Part shown: positions 49,075-59,546 of the stretch, in pieces
Position numbering within the stretch: the first letter of the stretch is position 1
How the letters are laid out: each line of letters starts with the position of its first letter
DNA from: Aquatica leii
Lineage: Eukaryota > Arthropoda > Insecta > Coleoptera > Lampyridae
Assembly: GCA_035610365.1 (NCBI GenBank)
Contig: CM069432.1
Span: 185,551,027 to 185,615,026 of the forward strand
Length of the DNA: 64,000 bases
Reading direction: 5' to 3'
Made by a program: the position numbers and the translations under genes
The notes under the pieces: model-generated
The model's input: only the letters and a program-made list of their open reading frames with translations
Databases searched by the model: none
What the model was told of the DNA's origin: nothing

Positions 49075-49405
49075 GTCACTTCTACGGAGTTTAGAATCTG
49101 GCTTGGTTCACAAGTTGATTACCTAACTCGGTAGTTGTTCTTTGTTAGATTTTCGTTTGCTTTTTCAAGTTATTGTTTTCTTTCTTACCTTTTCAGAGTT
49201 TTGATTATGGCTTGTTTCACAAGTGGATAACTTAACTTCTGAGAAGTTCTTAGTTAGACTTCGGTTGCTTGTTTGAGTTTTGCGATTTATCTCACGCCCT
49301 GATGAAGCCCCTTACGAAAGTGGGCGAAACGTTGGCAACTTTGGTTACAACTACAATGACACGGTCTAAACCCGCAAGACATTCTTATTTTAGTATAGAT
49401 TCCGG
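48985..49405 (+). repeat. Right inverted flank of the Penelope-like element
   Basis: Pairs with 46630-47020. It includes the end of the coding region and the 3' untranslated part. CTGATGAAGCCC, an 11-base loop, then GGGCGAAAC (49299-49330) has the catalytic-core words of a hammerhead ribozyme but one extra A before stem II. Confidence 0.85.
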
Positions 49406-50220
49406 CCGTGGAAGCCTTCGCTATTAATTAAATTGTATTTGGTTTAGCGAATTTTATACAAAAATTCTTTTTTTCTAAATATTTAAGTTTTGGTTTGGCA
49501 TAATTCATTGATATTAGTAAAAAAAAATCTAAATTAACTTACTAACTAAATATTACTAATAAAATCGACAAACAAAAATACCAAAAATTTTCTTTAAAAT
49601 AATAGAAAATTTAAAGTAAATATATATTTACTTTGTTAACTAAAAAACTATTTAAGACAAAAAAACTTTAGAAGAATTTGTTTTGAAGAAGAACCTAAAT
49701 GAAGTAAAGAAAAAATATATAATTAGTTTTATTGATTATCAAATTAAAGTAAAAGAACTTAAAACTTAAAAAAACAAATTTTAGTAACAAAACGAAAAAA
49801 ACCTATTAAATAAAACTAAACGCTTAAATAAAAAGCAACACCTCATAAAATTAAAAAAAAAACAGAATGAAAAAACTGAAACGCCGTTGTGTTTACGATT
49901 AAAAAAACTTTAATCTTGAAATGTAGTCAATATCTTAATTTTAAATTAAGATATTGCGTACATTTTACGGGATTTTTATTTAAAAAAATTGTTTTATCGA
50001 TCTTGTTAATACATGGCGTATTAAATAAAATTAGTTTTTTAAACTGAAAATAAAAAAACTATGAAACTAAATTGAACAAATAACAATATTAAATTTCAAA
50101 TACCTAACTACAAAAACAATTTAATGTATTTAAAATATCCTGAAATAAATGAAAATCGAATCAACAGTAACACAAAGCCGAAGTAGACACAATGACTCCT
50201 GAATGTCCAGAAAAAAAAAT
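49406..50220. other. AT-rich spacer
   Basis: No supported feature. Confidence 0.35.
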
Positions 50221-50508
50221 TTAGCTACTACATAGTCTTACTTTGTTAACCGAGGTTATGGTTTCTGGAAATGTTCGACAATCTACAGTAAAACTAAGCA
50301 AAACAATCTTATCGCATTCTTGCACTTTGTACGTGTTGTTTACTACTAAACGATAATGAATTGAGCCATTGGTTTTACTGCCTCCAAATTTAAATTCTAT
50401 GACAGGGCAGTCATTACATTTTAATACTAATTTTTCTCAAAAACCATAAGGAACGGATCTTATATTTATAATACAAATATGATCTAAATCATTACAACTA
50501 TCGCCCAT
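50221..50508 (-). pseudogene. Unrecognised Cys-rich ORF with one stop
   Basis: From an ATG at 50508 the minus strand stays in one frame for 96 codons to a TAA at 50223, interrupted once by TGA at 50439-50437. It reads MGDSCNDLDHICIINIRSVP, then after the stop EKLVLKCNDCPVIEFKFGGS, NGSIHYRLVVNNTYKVQECD and VLLSFTVDCRTFPETI. Seven cysteines, a glycosylation-like NNT and beta-rich composition suggest a secreted or extracellular domain. I do not recognise it. It could be an exon or a degenerate gene, and chance is less likely given its composition against the AT-rich surroundings. Confidence 0.35.
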
Positions 50509-50782
50509 TAAGAGATTATTAGTTATACCTGTTACACCCTGTATAATTTTGTACGTATATCAACTATTCAAATTATTTTTACAGTTTCTTATAGAGATAT
50601 TTTAACAATTTATTCAAATAAAAAAATCTTCTAACAACAGTTTATTAGATATTTAATTTATAGTTTAATGTAAATTCCATAGATAATATAGGTTTGAATG
50701 CGACGATTTCTTTTAGAAAAAAAAAATTCCATATCTTGAAGGAAACGCAAGATACGTTAAAAATAACATTTTTTTTCTATAT

Positions 50783-51540
50783 TTATTTGACTTCGATGTT
50801 GGTCTTCAATTTGAAAATAAACAATATGTAGAAATTTCTTATAGGAAAGTCGTGTGGTGACCACACCCGTTTTTTTTGTCGCAAAGGTGTAAAAATATCT
50901 ATTGGGGCACTGTGTATACTAGAACTAGCAACATTGGCTTCTTTCCATTTCTTTCTGTAAAGCTTTTGATCTCTTTTAGACATACCTCCCTTTCTCCTTT
51001 TCTTTTTCTGTAGCGCTTTTTATCTTTTCTGCATTTCTCCTTTAGCTGTTTTTTTGTCATTTTAGTCGTAAATGCTTAAACCCTTTGCTTAGTTTTTTTT
51101 TGTTAATTATAGTTCTTTCTTTTCATAGCTTTTTTGGCTTTTGTATTTTTTCTTAAGTTCCCAATCGATTTCTTTTAAGTTAATTTTGATTCTTTTACAT
51201 TCGTGACTTTTAATCTTTGGGTTGAATTTTTTCGAAATTTCCAACTTGTTTTTTTTTTTTTTGAGGATGTGAAGATTACTAATCGAGAATTCTCTTCGTT
51301 ACATTTGCTTCTTAATACTTTATTATTCTTATCATTCAACTTTTGCTTCGCTTGTTTTTGAACATGATGAGATGTCTTAAGTTTTTCTTGGCTTTTCCTA
51401 TTCGATACCGTAATTTTTACGTTTTTTTTATGTTCATTCGGTTTTCTTCTTTTTCTTTTACGCGTTTTGCATAGGCTAACTCCCTCTCTCGTTTTAGTTT
51501 TTTTAAAGCAACTAATTTAGTTTTATTTATCTCTGTAACA
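50783..51540 (-). pseudogene. Basic Lys/Arg-rich ORF remnants, likely mobile element
   Basis: On the minus strand, KTKLVALKKLKRERELAYAK and RVKEKEENRMNI (about 51535-51430) and further on KEKCRKDKKRYRKRK and MSKRDQKLYRKKWKEANVAS (51050-50930) are very basic, helical segments. The last continues to IDIFTPLRQKKRV. Similar basic N-terminal regions with SxRxQKxxRKxW occur in proteins of insect DNA transposons, but I cannot name the family. The middle (about 51400-51080) is out of frame. Direct repeats just upstream (51579-52158) may be its end sequences. Confidence 0.35.
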
Positions 51541-51578
51541 AATAGTACTATTTGGTCCGTTTGAAAAAGGAAAACTCA

Positions 51579-52158
51579 TTTCGGTAACCTTAGCGTCAAA
51601 CCGGTACCGAAATAAATTTTATAAGTTGTTACCGAAATGACGTTACCGATATGTTGAAATGTCAGTAAATCAATTACAGATCACGCGTATAGCGACATTA
51701 AAAAATGGCAATTTGATGTTATGTTTAAGTCTGCTTTCCTTGCCAAATAAATCAACTTTTCACAAAAAGTAAACTATCAAAAACTTGATGAACGCAATGA
51801 TTTTTGTTTATTTACAAAATTAAAGCACCGTAAGTATAAATAATATAGAAAGCTTACCTATTTTAACCGTTAAAACTCACACATGTGCAACATTAACTAC
51901 AATAATTAAGATATTTTGCAGTAAACTTTGTTTAGACTAACAAATGTAAATAGTACCAAAATGACGACACTTGTTATGGATGCCTAGTTATATGTAAAAA
52001 TTGTATGTGTAATATAAAAAAATATTATGAAAGTTATAGACTTTTAAACTAGAGATATTAAACAACAATCTTACAACAACAAATGCGAGTATTTTTACAA
52101 AAATACGTATCATACCAGACGTTAGAAATAACACTTCGGACGCGTTACCGAAATGACG
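51579..52158. repeat. Interspersed GTTACCGAAATGACG repeats
   Basis: GTTACCGAAATGACG occurs at 51629-51643 and again identically at 52144-52158. Variants lie at 51579-51590 (inverted CATTTCGGTAAC), 51604-51614 (GGTACCGAAAT) and 51642-51654 (CGTTACCGATATG). The clustering suggests protein-binding subterminal repeats of a transposon. Confidence 0.5.
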
Positions 52159-52165
52159 ATTCCTG

Positions 52166-54150
52166 CAGTTATGCTTTGTTTTAAGTTACTTTGCTACATC
52201 ACAGAAAATGTACCTTGTTTTCTCTAGAAACGCTATTTATCAAATCTAAAAAACATTTTTCTGCAAATTTGTGCTTGAATTTAACCCTTATACACTTTTC
52301 ATATTTGTGGTTGTAGTTAAATTTCATTGTTCAAAAAATTCTATATTCAAACAGACGTTTTAAAAATAAATGAATCACCATAAGTTGTTTAAATCAAGAC
52401 TAAATACACATTAAAATTAAATGGTTTTCTAAATTTTATTACTACATTAAATTTGATGTTTTAAATAAACATAAACCTAACAAATTCGCAAAACAATTAC
52501 AAACTAATTACTTTATATTTTATGTAATAAAAGCATAATTATAAAACAACCTTACATTTTCTGCTATTAATAAGGTAATTAATATTATTTTGTATTAATT
52601 TATAACATAATAACTATCTATCTGTTTTTTTGGAAAAATAATTATCAACGCATTTTCATTTTCAGTTATATTATCAAGTCCGAGTTGTTCTTGATATTTA
52701 ATAAAGTGTAGTCACGCACGAAAAGCGCGTTTCTTAGATTGCTGCTATTCAATTAATTACTTTCTTAATATTTAACGTGAACATTGAACAATTTTGTTTC
52801 GACTTATGATATTGTTATATAATATTAATATTGATATAATTAAAAGATGAAAAAATTAAGTAGAAATTTATTTTTAAAGTCAATTTATTAGATATAAATT
52901 GCGTCAAACCTGACGCAATAATAGAATGAAAATCAATAACTAATTTCGGCAGTTATACCAGTTTGCCAAGATATTTAACATGCGAATTTCTCTAAGTAAT
53001 AACATCGGTTTTATTTAATCAACAATTCAATATCATATATTGGTAAAACTTCATCGAACAAAATTAGTAAACATAAAAATAAACAATTTTACAATTTTCC
53101 AAAATTAAATTATCTTATAATAGTAAAATTGCAGACGTTTTTATATTATGTTTGTTGTCTCTGCTAGTATAGAATTATAGCACCAACGAGTTTTATTTTT
53201 ATAATCTTTGCCTACATGATGGGTAATCGAATCTCTGAAATAAAAAAAATGTTTTTAGTATCAGAGTTACGATTAACATTACGTCATTACGACGATTCAT
53301 TGCACAGATGTGATACTAATAAAAACCATAAAAATAAAACAGTTGAAAAAACATTGGTAAATAAAAAAACTCGGCGTCATCAAATGTACATGTGACGGTT
53401 TCTCGTTAAATTTGTCTAAAGAGAAACAATAATTTCCCTAAGGTTTCCGTGTATCAGTTCTACTTTCAATATAGTCAATACTAAATTTCATCTTGTAAAT
53501 AGAACTGGCATCTACCACATTTTTTATTACATACAAAGCTACTTTTCTAAAAAAAAATTATTTATTGTACTTAAATAATAAGAAATTAAAGTTTAACCAA
53601 AGAGTAGGCCTTATCGATAGTTGTCCAAACAATAAAAATGTATTAAAAGCAGCAAAACGCAAACGCTGAAATATTTTGTATATATAGTACACATATACTA
53701 ACTTCAATCCTAAATTTTACAATGGAAACTAAACGTAAAAAAGTCGTCACTTAATTACAAAAAAAAACATTCGCAAAAAATTTACATTTTTCAAAATAAA
53801 AATTAATATTATTAAGAAACAACAAACTGTAATAAATTACTTTTGTTAATTCACAGTACTTTGATTAAACGTCTAAATTGATTTATTCACACAGTGGTAA
53901 GAACTTACCAATAACACTTCAAAATCTCTAATTTTGTAATGTTTACAATTTTCTGTTTAGTAATTTTGTACCTTAAATTATATGATATAATTTTTAAACT
54001 TAAATAACCGAGACTCTTTGTAAGTGACAACTAATACCATTTATCATCAGGGAAATACGAAAAAAAAGTTATTGGAACAGTTACTGCTTTTAACCAGTAA
54101 TAAAAAAATATATAAAATTGTCAAATAAATTAGTTAAGTAATAGTAGTTT
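52166..54150. other. AT-rich spacer
   Basis: No supported feature. Confidence 0.35.
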
Positions 54151-54280
54151 ATTTATCGAGTTCCTGTGTAAATTGGACGCTTTTTTTTCCAAGAGGGCAT
54201 TTTTAAACCCGAGTGAAACGAGGGTTTAAAAAGTCCTCGAGGGAAAAAAAGCGTTCAATTTAGACAGGAACGAGTTAAAT
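54151..54280. repeat. 130-bp imperfect hairpin
   Basis: The arms (GAGTTCCTGTGTAAATTGG ... ATTTTTAAACCCGAGTG and its inverted partner) fold over a centre at about 54215. The core TTTAAACCCGAGTGAAACGA is followed by GGGTTTAAA. The outer ends read ATTTATCGAGTTCC and, on the opposite strand, ATTTAACTCGTTCC. No coding is inside. Confidence 0.7.
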
Positions 54281-56433
54281 AGAACATTTTATTGCTCGAA
54301 CAGAGACTAGAAGGCCTAAAAAGTCTCAAAATCTTTCAAAAATAATTTGACGTTTGTGTTGACAAGTGTGTCAAAACTGTCAAAGACGGTTTACAATAGC
54401 GAAAAATTAAAATTTATGACAGTTAAGAACAATAAACATTTTTACAGTATTACTAACAGTTGTTTTGTAGAAGTCTTGAAATTTTCCTGCGTAAGTCTTA
54501 GTTACAAAAGCAACATATAATTTACGTAGTGGAAAGTATCGGTTTTGTTCAAACAAAATCTTTGAGAAACTTATTTACGTTTACGTTAGCTTCAATGTCA
54601 GTTTTTTAAACTATATAATTGAAAAAGTAGGTACATTTTATCTAGTATCACAATATTTTATTTAAAAAAAAATTATCACTAATTTGCAACAAAGAAGAAT
54701 GAGTCTCAAATCTGTAACATTACAACAGACTATATGTCTATTGAACTATGGCAGATACAGATATTTCAAGGTTTTTCTTTTCAAAATACTGTACTTCGTT
54801 ACCGTAAAACGTAAACCTGCACTAGGCTGAACTGCGATCATTTACCAATAGCTTTATTATCTCAAAGAAAACGGTAGCAGCTCAGCACTTTGCAGAGTAG
54901 GCGGGTAACTAATAAGATTCAGTGTCAATTATAATTTAGTTAAAATGCGCCAAAACGAGGAGAAATATTTCCAGGTGCCCTGTTTTTCCTAACACTTAAG
55001 GTAAAAAATCGAACAACACAAGTATAACAATAAAAACAAGCATGATACAAAATGTACAATAACTAATTGTTTGCAAGTAAAAACAATAATGGTAATATTA
55101 CCAGATCGTTTAATTAGGCAACACCTCATACACGTAGATATATGAGTTATTAATATTAAAGTTAGTGAATACAATTTGATAAAAAAAACGAAGAAGCATT
55201 AAATCAATACAAATCAAGTGATTACGCAGTCAGAAGCAAAGCGCATTGGTAATAATCTTAACAGGTTATTACAAAAGCAAATCTGCATAAATAAATCGTG
55301 ATAACATGTATATACATATCCAAGTCGTTCGTATCTACCATCGACGTTAACATAAATAATGAAATAATAGAAAAAAGTTATTTATGGTTTTCCTGACATG
55401 CCAATCGCGTATCCAAAACATCCCTCTAAATTTGCTGAAAGTTTGACAAATAGATATATAATAGTGTCATAAGTAACTCTATCAATGATAAAATTCAGGT
55501 GTGTCACCGAGTCTTTGGGATTACTTGTCTATCTAACAAATATTTCACAAGACAGACTTTAATTAACCATTAAGCCTTACGTATTTAACTCTGGCATCCA
55601 TACACGTCCGAATTATCAATCCAAAGGAACAACTACTGAAATTTTTTTTACAATTTGAGATGACAGACACGTGGAGGTAACCCAACTTGCTGCGATAATA
55701 CAAGAAAATTAAATTGTGCCGGAAAATAAAAATGTTTTCTTATCCCAGTAAATCTTTCACATGTAACACATCAAAATCAAAATTGATTTACTCATTAATA
55801 GCGAAGACAGTCCACGATACTTAAAATCTAGATATCACTAGGCATACCGTTAGCTCACGTGCTGTTTCCTTAACGTTAGAAACGGAAATAAATAACCAGT
55901 AACTCCCAACTCGTAAATGACATCTATGACTGGGCAAAAATCAACAACACGAGAAACCGTACCAAAGTTTTTTAACATAACAGCCTTCTTTTTAAGCTTA
56001 CTTTTTAATAGAACACCCAAATTTTATAGAGTTAATCCTAGTTTCTCCTTGTGAGCACAAGAACACAAACACTTTTATTAATGACAAAGTCAATAATGCG
56101 ATAACAAAAAGAAATAAAAATCCGTAAATTGCTACGTTTATCGCAAATGATATAAAACACCTGCACTAATACTTATTCTATCAATGACAATTAGCGCTCT
56201 AAACATGCAAACTGCAATGCAAAACATCCGTTTATTTGAATTCACAAACGACACACAAAAAGAAACTAACATTGAGGCTATGAAATTTAGGTGTTCTTTT
56301 ACGACACGGTTTAAAAAGTAGCCTATAACCTAAACTTTGTTTGCCACATACGTCAAATGTAAATTAACTTTTTGCATTTCGCAGTTGACGTAGCGCCTGT
56401 TCAGGTTTACCGTCATTATTGTAATCCCTCTAT
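54281..56433. other. AT-rich spacer
   Basis: No gene that I can support. A possible LINE fragment near 55900-55970 (NDIYDWAKINN on the plus strand) is too short to call. Confidence 0.35.
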
Positions 56434-56495
56434 TGTAGGAGAAAGTGGGCCAAAACCGGATACCGAGGCACAACTGGACAAGTTAACAAAATCAA
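56434..56495 (+). other. Pogo-like terminal sequence, isolated
   Basis: TGTAGGAGAAAGTGGGCCAA followed by AACCGGATACCGAGGCACAACTGGACAAG has the style of the GTGGGGCATAATCGGAC ends of the pogo-like element starting at 57221. It may be the end of a related, otherwise lost element or an older end of the same one. Confidence 0.3.
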
Positions 56496-56722
56496 AATAG
56501 CTGACGCTATCTTGTCGCGCTACGTTGGACTATATCCGCTACCCAAGCGCCATAACGTGCTATAAACTTGACGAGAGTGATCGTATTCGTTTTACGGTAG
56601 TAAAGTTTTGTTGTATTTTGAAGTAAGTAATCTTATTTGTGCAGCATTTTAAGCTACCTACAATTAATGTTTGCTTTCGTATTTAAAAGTGATTTTTACA
56701 CAGTAAGAATTAGGTTATTATT

Positions 56723-56863
56723 TCTAAAGTGTTTGATGGTAAAGCCATCTCATAGTGTAATTTTACTATGTCTAAAGTTAACTGTAAATAGCTATTTACA
56801 GTTAACTGTAGACACATAGTAAAATTACAATATGAGATAGCTCTGCCATCAAATACTTTTGAA
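56723..56863. repeat. Long near-perfect palindrome (about 130-140 bp)
   Basis: Two arms of about 65 bases meet with no spacer at 56791/56792. The inner 30 bases (56777-56806) are a perfect palindrome built around CTGTAAATAGCTATTTACAG. The rest match with a 2-base indel and a few mismatches out to AAAGTGTTTGATGG. AGCTATTTACAGTTA recurs once at 57131-57146. Confidence 0.85.
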
Positions 56864-56900
56864 TTGTAACTTTGTCATACTTAAACATAAGCTATAAGGG

Positions 56901-57023
56901 GCGTCAATGCGATTGTGGGAACTACATTAGAGTGTATCTCCTACTGCTGATGAGCCCCAAAAGGGCAAAACGGCCGTCCAGTAGTTCACTCTGGTGGCGT
57001 TTGCACAATTGCATTGACATTGC
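56901..57023 (+). ncRNA. Type I hammerhead ribozyme fold (G12 mutated) in a hairpin
   Basis: The core CTGATGA is at 56947-56953. Stem II is GCCC/GGGC (954-957 with 963-966). The residues after stem II read AAAA where GAAA is needed, so G12 is A967. Stem III is two pairs (AC with GT) around a GGCC loop. The cleavage triplet GTC is 56976-56978. Stem I pairs TACTG (942-946) with CAGTA (979-983) and, across an internal loop of 8 and 4 bases, AGAGT (929-933) with ACTCT (988-992). Flanking arms GTCAATGCGATTGTGGGAAC and GTTTGCACAATTGCATTGAC extend stem I as an imperfect longer hairpin. Very short stem III is the style of hammerheads in Penelope-like retroelements and retrozymes. G12 is the general base, so this copy should not cleave well. 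Confidence 0.75.
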
Positions 57024-57220
57024 TTACCCTCAATGTTCTTTTACGTTTTGGTTTTATCCCGACGAATTATTCAAAGCTGATTTTGAATTTAGCGGGTGTT
57101 AAACTAATTCAACGTGTTTACCGTCGTTTATAGCTATTTACAGTTATTATTTATATTTGTTCATGCAAAGATATCAGTTAAAAGTTGAGGCAGAGTATGG
57201 TTTTGAATAGTGTTTGTAAT

Positions 57221-57262
57221 ACAGGTAACGTGGGGCATAATCGGACGGGGAAAAGTCGGACA
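57221..57262 (+). repeat. Pogo-like left terminal inverted repeat
   Basis: CAGGTAACGTGGGGCATAAT continues TCGGACGGGGAAAAGTCGGACA. The core matches the right end in inverted orientation. Confidence 0.75.
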
Positions 57263-57282
57263 GTGGTTAATGTGTATTCAAA

Positions 57283-58348
57283 ATGAGAAATTATAAGAGA
57301 AAACCCTCAAGACAGGAGTGGGATGTCACACAAATGCAATGGGGGAGAGAAGCAGTTAATAATGGTGAAATGGGTTTCAGAAAAACATCAGTAAATTATG
57401 CCGTACCAAAATCAACGTTGGAAGATAGAGTGAAGAAACTTAAACGTGGATCTGTAACGTTAAAAGAGGCTTCTCTAAAAGGTAGGGTTAGTAAAATATA
57501 AACGTTCTCTATTATTAAATTATTTTAATTTATACAGGAATAGGAGATTTTAAAAGAACTTTTACGGATGCCCAAGAATTAGAACTTGTTGAATATGTAA
57601 AGTTAATGGGAAACCAGACTATTTGGTCTGACCACGAAAGACCTTAAGAAGTTTAGCTGAACAAAATGAAATAAAGCACAATTTTAAGGAGAACATTGCT
57701 GGTTTAGATTGATTAAATGGCTTTCTTAAACGGCACCAAGATTTAAGTTTAAAAAGTTCTGAACCAACTTCTGCAGCACGGGCGATGGGTTTTAATAAAA
57801 CAGCTGTATCAAAGTTGTTTACAACTCTTATTGTATAAAAAATATAAAATACAATCTCATCGTATCTATAATGTGGAAGAGACTGCAATAATTACTGTTC
57901 CTAAAACTTAGTCCAAGATAATAGCACAAAAGGGCCGCAGGCAGGTCGGCACACTAACGTCAGCTAAAAGAGGACAAACATTGATAGCAGAATTGTGTTT
58001 TTCAGCATCTGGACACTATGTCCCACCACTATTGGTTTTTCCACGTGTCCGAATGAAACCAGAACTTTTAGAGGGAGCTCCCGTGGGAACAATAGCAGTG
58101 TGCCACCAGTCCAGGTGGATTTTTCTTCAGTGGATGAAGCATTTTTCTTCACACGTTAAACCATCTGTTTCTGATTCGGTTTTGCTGTTACTTGATGGAC
58201 ATGCCACCCATACAAAAAATATTAAAGTAATCAACTATGCACGACAAAATGGTAAAGTCATGTTATGTTTCCCACCCAATTGTATTTTCTTCAGGCGCTC
58301 GATGTTAGCTTTATGGCATCTTTAAGCGCGTACTACAACCAAGAACAA
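57283..58348 (+). pseudogene. Pogo/Tigger-like transposase, 5' part
   Basis: The N-terminus (57283-57501) is a psq-type DNA-binding helix-turn-helix (MRNYKRKPSRQEWDVTQMQW, then NYAVPKSTLEDRVKKL). It is followed by FKRTFTDAQELELVEYVKLM and a CENP-B-like segment (IAGLDWLNGFLKRHQDLSLK) with stops. The DDE core follows: YNVEETAIITVPKT, where the first catalytic Asp reads Glu, then ELCFSASGHYVPPLLVFP, SVLLLLDGHATHTKNI (second Asp) and, one frame over, LQALDVSFMASLSAYYNQEQ (third Asp). Transposase sequence stops at the 15-bp duplication 58334-58348 where the LINE is inserted and resumes at 62803. Stops and one frameshift make it inactive regardless of the LINE. Confidence 0.85.
58334..58348 (+). 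repeat. LINE target-site duplication, left copy
   Basis: TACAACCAAGAACAA, identical to 62788-62802. The pogo transposase reading frame runs through the duplication on both sides. Confidence 0.9.
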
Positions 58349-58779
58349 GGTCGTGTTTTGAAGGTGATTGAGTGAGGACGTGTTTAATAGTAGTGCGGAG
58401 TTTTGTGTGATTTAAAGTGATTTACAGCAATTAATTTACGTGTGCGCGGTGAGGAATGTGAAGTTGAAGAAAAGATTAGAAGTACAGTTGTAATGTGAGT
58501 AGTAAATAAGTACATTATAATTATGGATAAGAAGATATAGGTGGCTCAGATAACGTGTGCGAATGCGAGCGGATATCGCGGACGAGTTTTAAGGTCAAGC
58601 GCGCGCTTGTGATAACAGTGAAATACAAACTTTTATTTATATACTTTTCTAATATTTGTGGCGGGCGTTAATTAAATACAGTTAGAAAAAAATTAATAAA
58701 GAAAAAAAAATAAATAAATAACTAAATTTAAAAAAAAATAAAATAATAAATAATAAGTAATAACAAAAGGGGGAAAGAG

Positions 58780-59413
58780 ATGAATAAGAGCGAGAGAGAG
58801 GAAGAGGAAAAAGAAAGGCAACAAATATTTGAAAGAGGAAAGAAAACAATAAGATCACCAGACATTAAAAAGATATCGGAGGAGAGCGAAGGAAAAACCT
58901 TAAGAACAGAATGAGGAAGGAAGGAAATGGAGGAGTTAAAAGAATTAATGAGAGAAATGATGAAACAGATGGAAGAAAATATGCAAGGAATAAGACAAGA
59001 AATCAAAGAAATGAAGAAAGAAATGGGGAAAGAGAAAAAGTGGGAGAAAGAAAAAGAGAAACTGATGGAGAGAATAGAAAAACTGGAGAAAAAAGCGGAA
59101 GACGAGGAAAGATGGAAAAGAAAGAATAATATTGTGATAAAGGGGTGGAGAAGTGAAAAACCACAAAAAGATTTAGCAGTGATGCTGGAAGAATACAAGA
59201 ATATATATAAGTCACGATTTGACATGGGAGGAAAGAAGAGTGCAAAGAGAAATAATGAACATAGCGGTGGGAAAAAGAACGGAAGGAAAAAGAGTATGGG
59301 TAGGGTATAGAAAAATGGAGATAGACGGAGACAGGTACATATGGAACGATAAGGATAGGGGACTGTGCAGAGAAAGAGAAGAGAAAGTGGGGAACCAAAA
59401 GGCAAAAAACTAA
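58780..59413 (+). pseudogene. LINE ORF1: coiled coil plus RRM-like domain
   Basis: The start at 58780 gives an acidic/basic N-terminus (MNKSEREEEEKERQQIFERG). An in-frame TGA at about 58912 is followed by a long coiled coil (from MEELKELMREMMKQMEENMQ to ERIEKLEKKAEDEERW) and an RRM-like fold (RKNNIVIKGW, LAVMLEEYKNIY). A frameshift near 59215-59240 moves the rest to the frame at 59219: VQREIMNIAVGKRTEGKRVW, VGYRKMEIDGDRYIWNDKDR, ending at 59413. ORF1 proteins coat the element RNA. The protein is predicted to trimerise through the coil. Confidence 0.75.
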
Positions 59414-59546
59414 AGGGCAAAGGGGGTGGTAAAGGAGGGAAAGTTGACGAAACGGCAAAGAAAAGGAATAATGAGAGATGGAAATAGAAAAGAAAAAAGG
59501 GAGAAAAAAAGAAAGTAAGGAAGAAGCACGGGGGAGGTGGAGTGAG

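Larger units (their letters stand above)
46630..49405 (+). mobile_element. Penelope-like element with inverted flanks
   Basis: A nearly complete Penelope-like retroelement encodes an RT fused to a GIY-YIG endonuclease. About 390-415 bp at the left end (46630-47020) is an inverted copy of the right end (48985-49405), so the coding part sits between inverted terminal sequences. This is one of the arrangements known for Penelope LTR-like flanks. The frame has a few single-base changes only, so this copy is younger than the one at 10634-12310. No target-site duplication was identified with confidence. Confidence 0.85.

Noticed and set aside
55880-55990. NDIYDWAKINN stretch resembling the region after an RT active site
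   Set aside because: Too short and without other RT motifs nearby.
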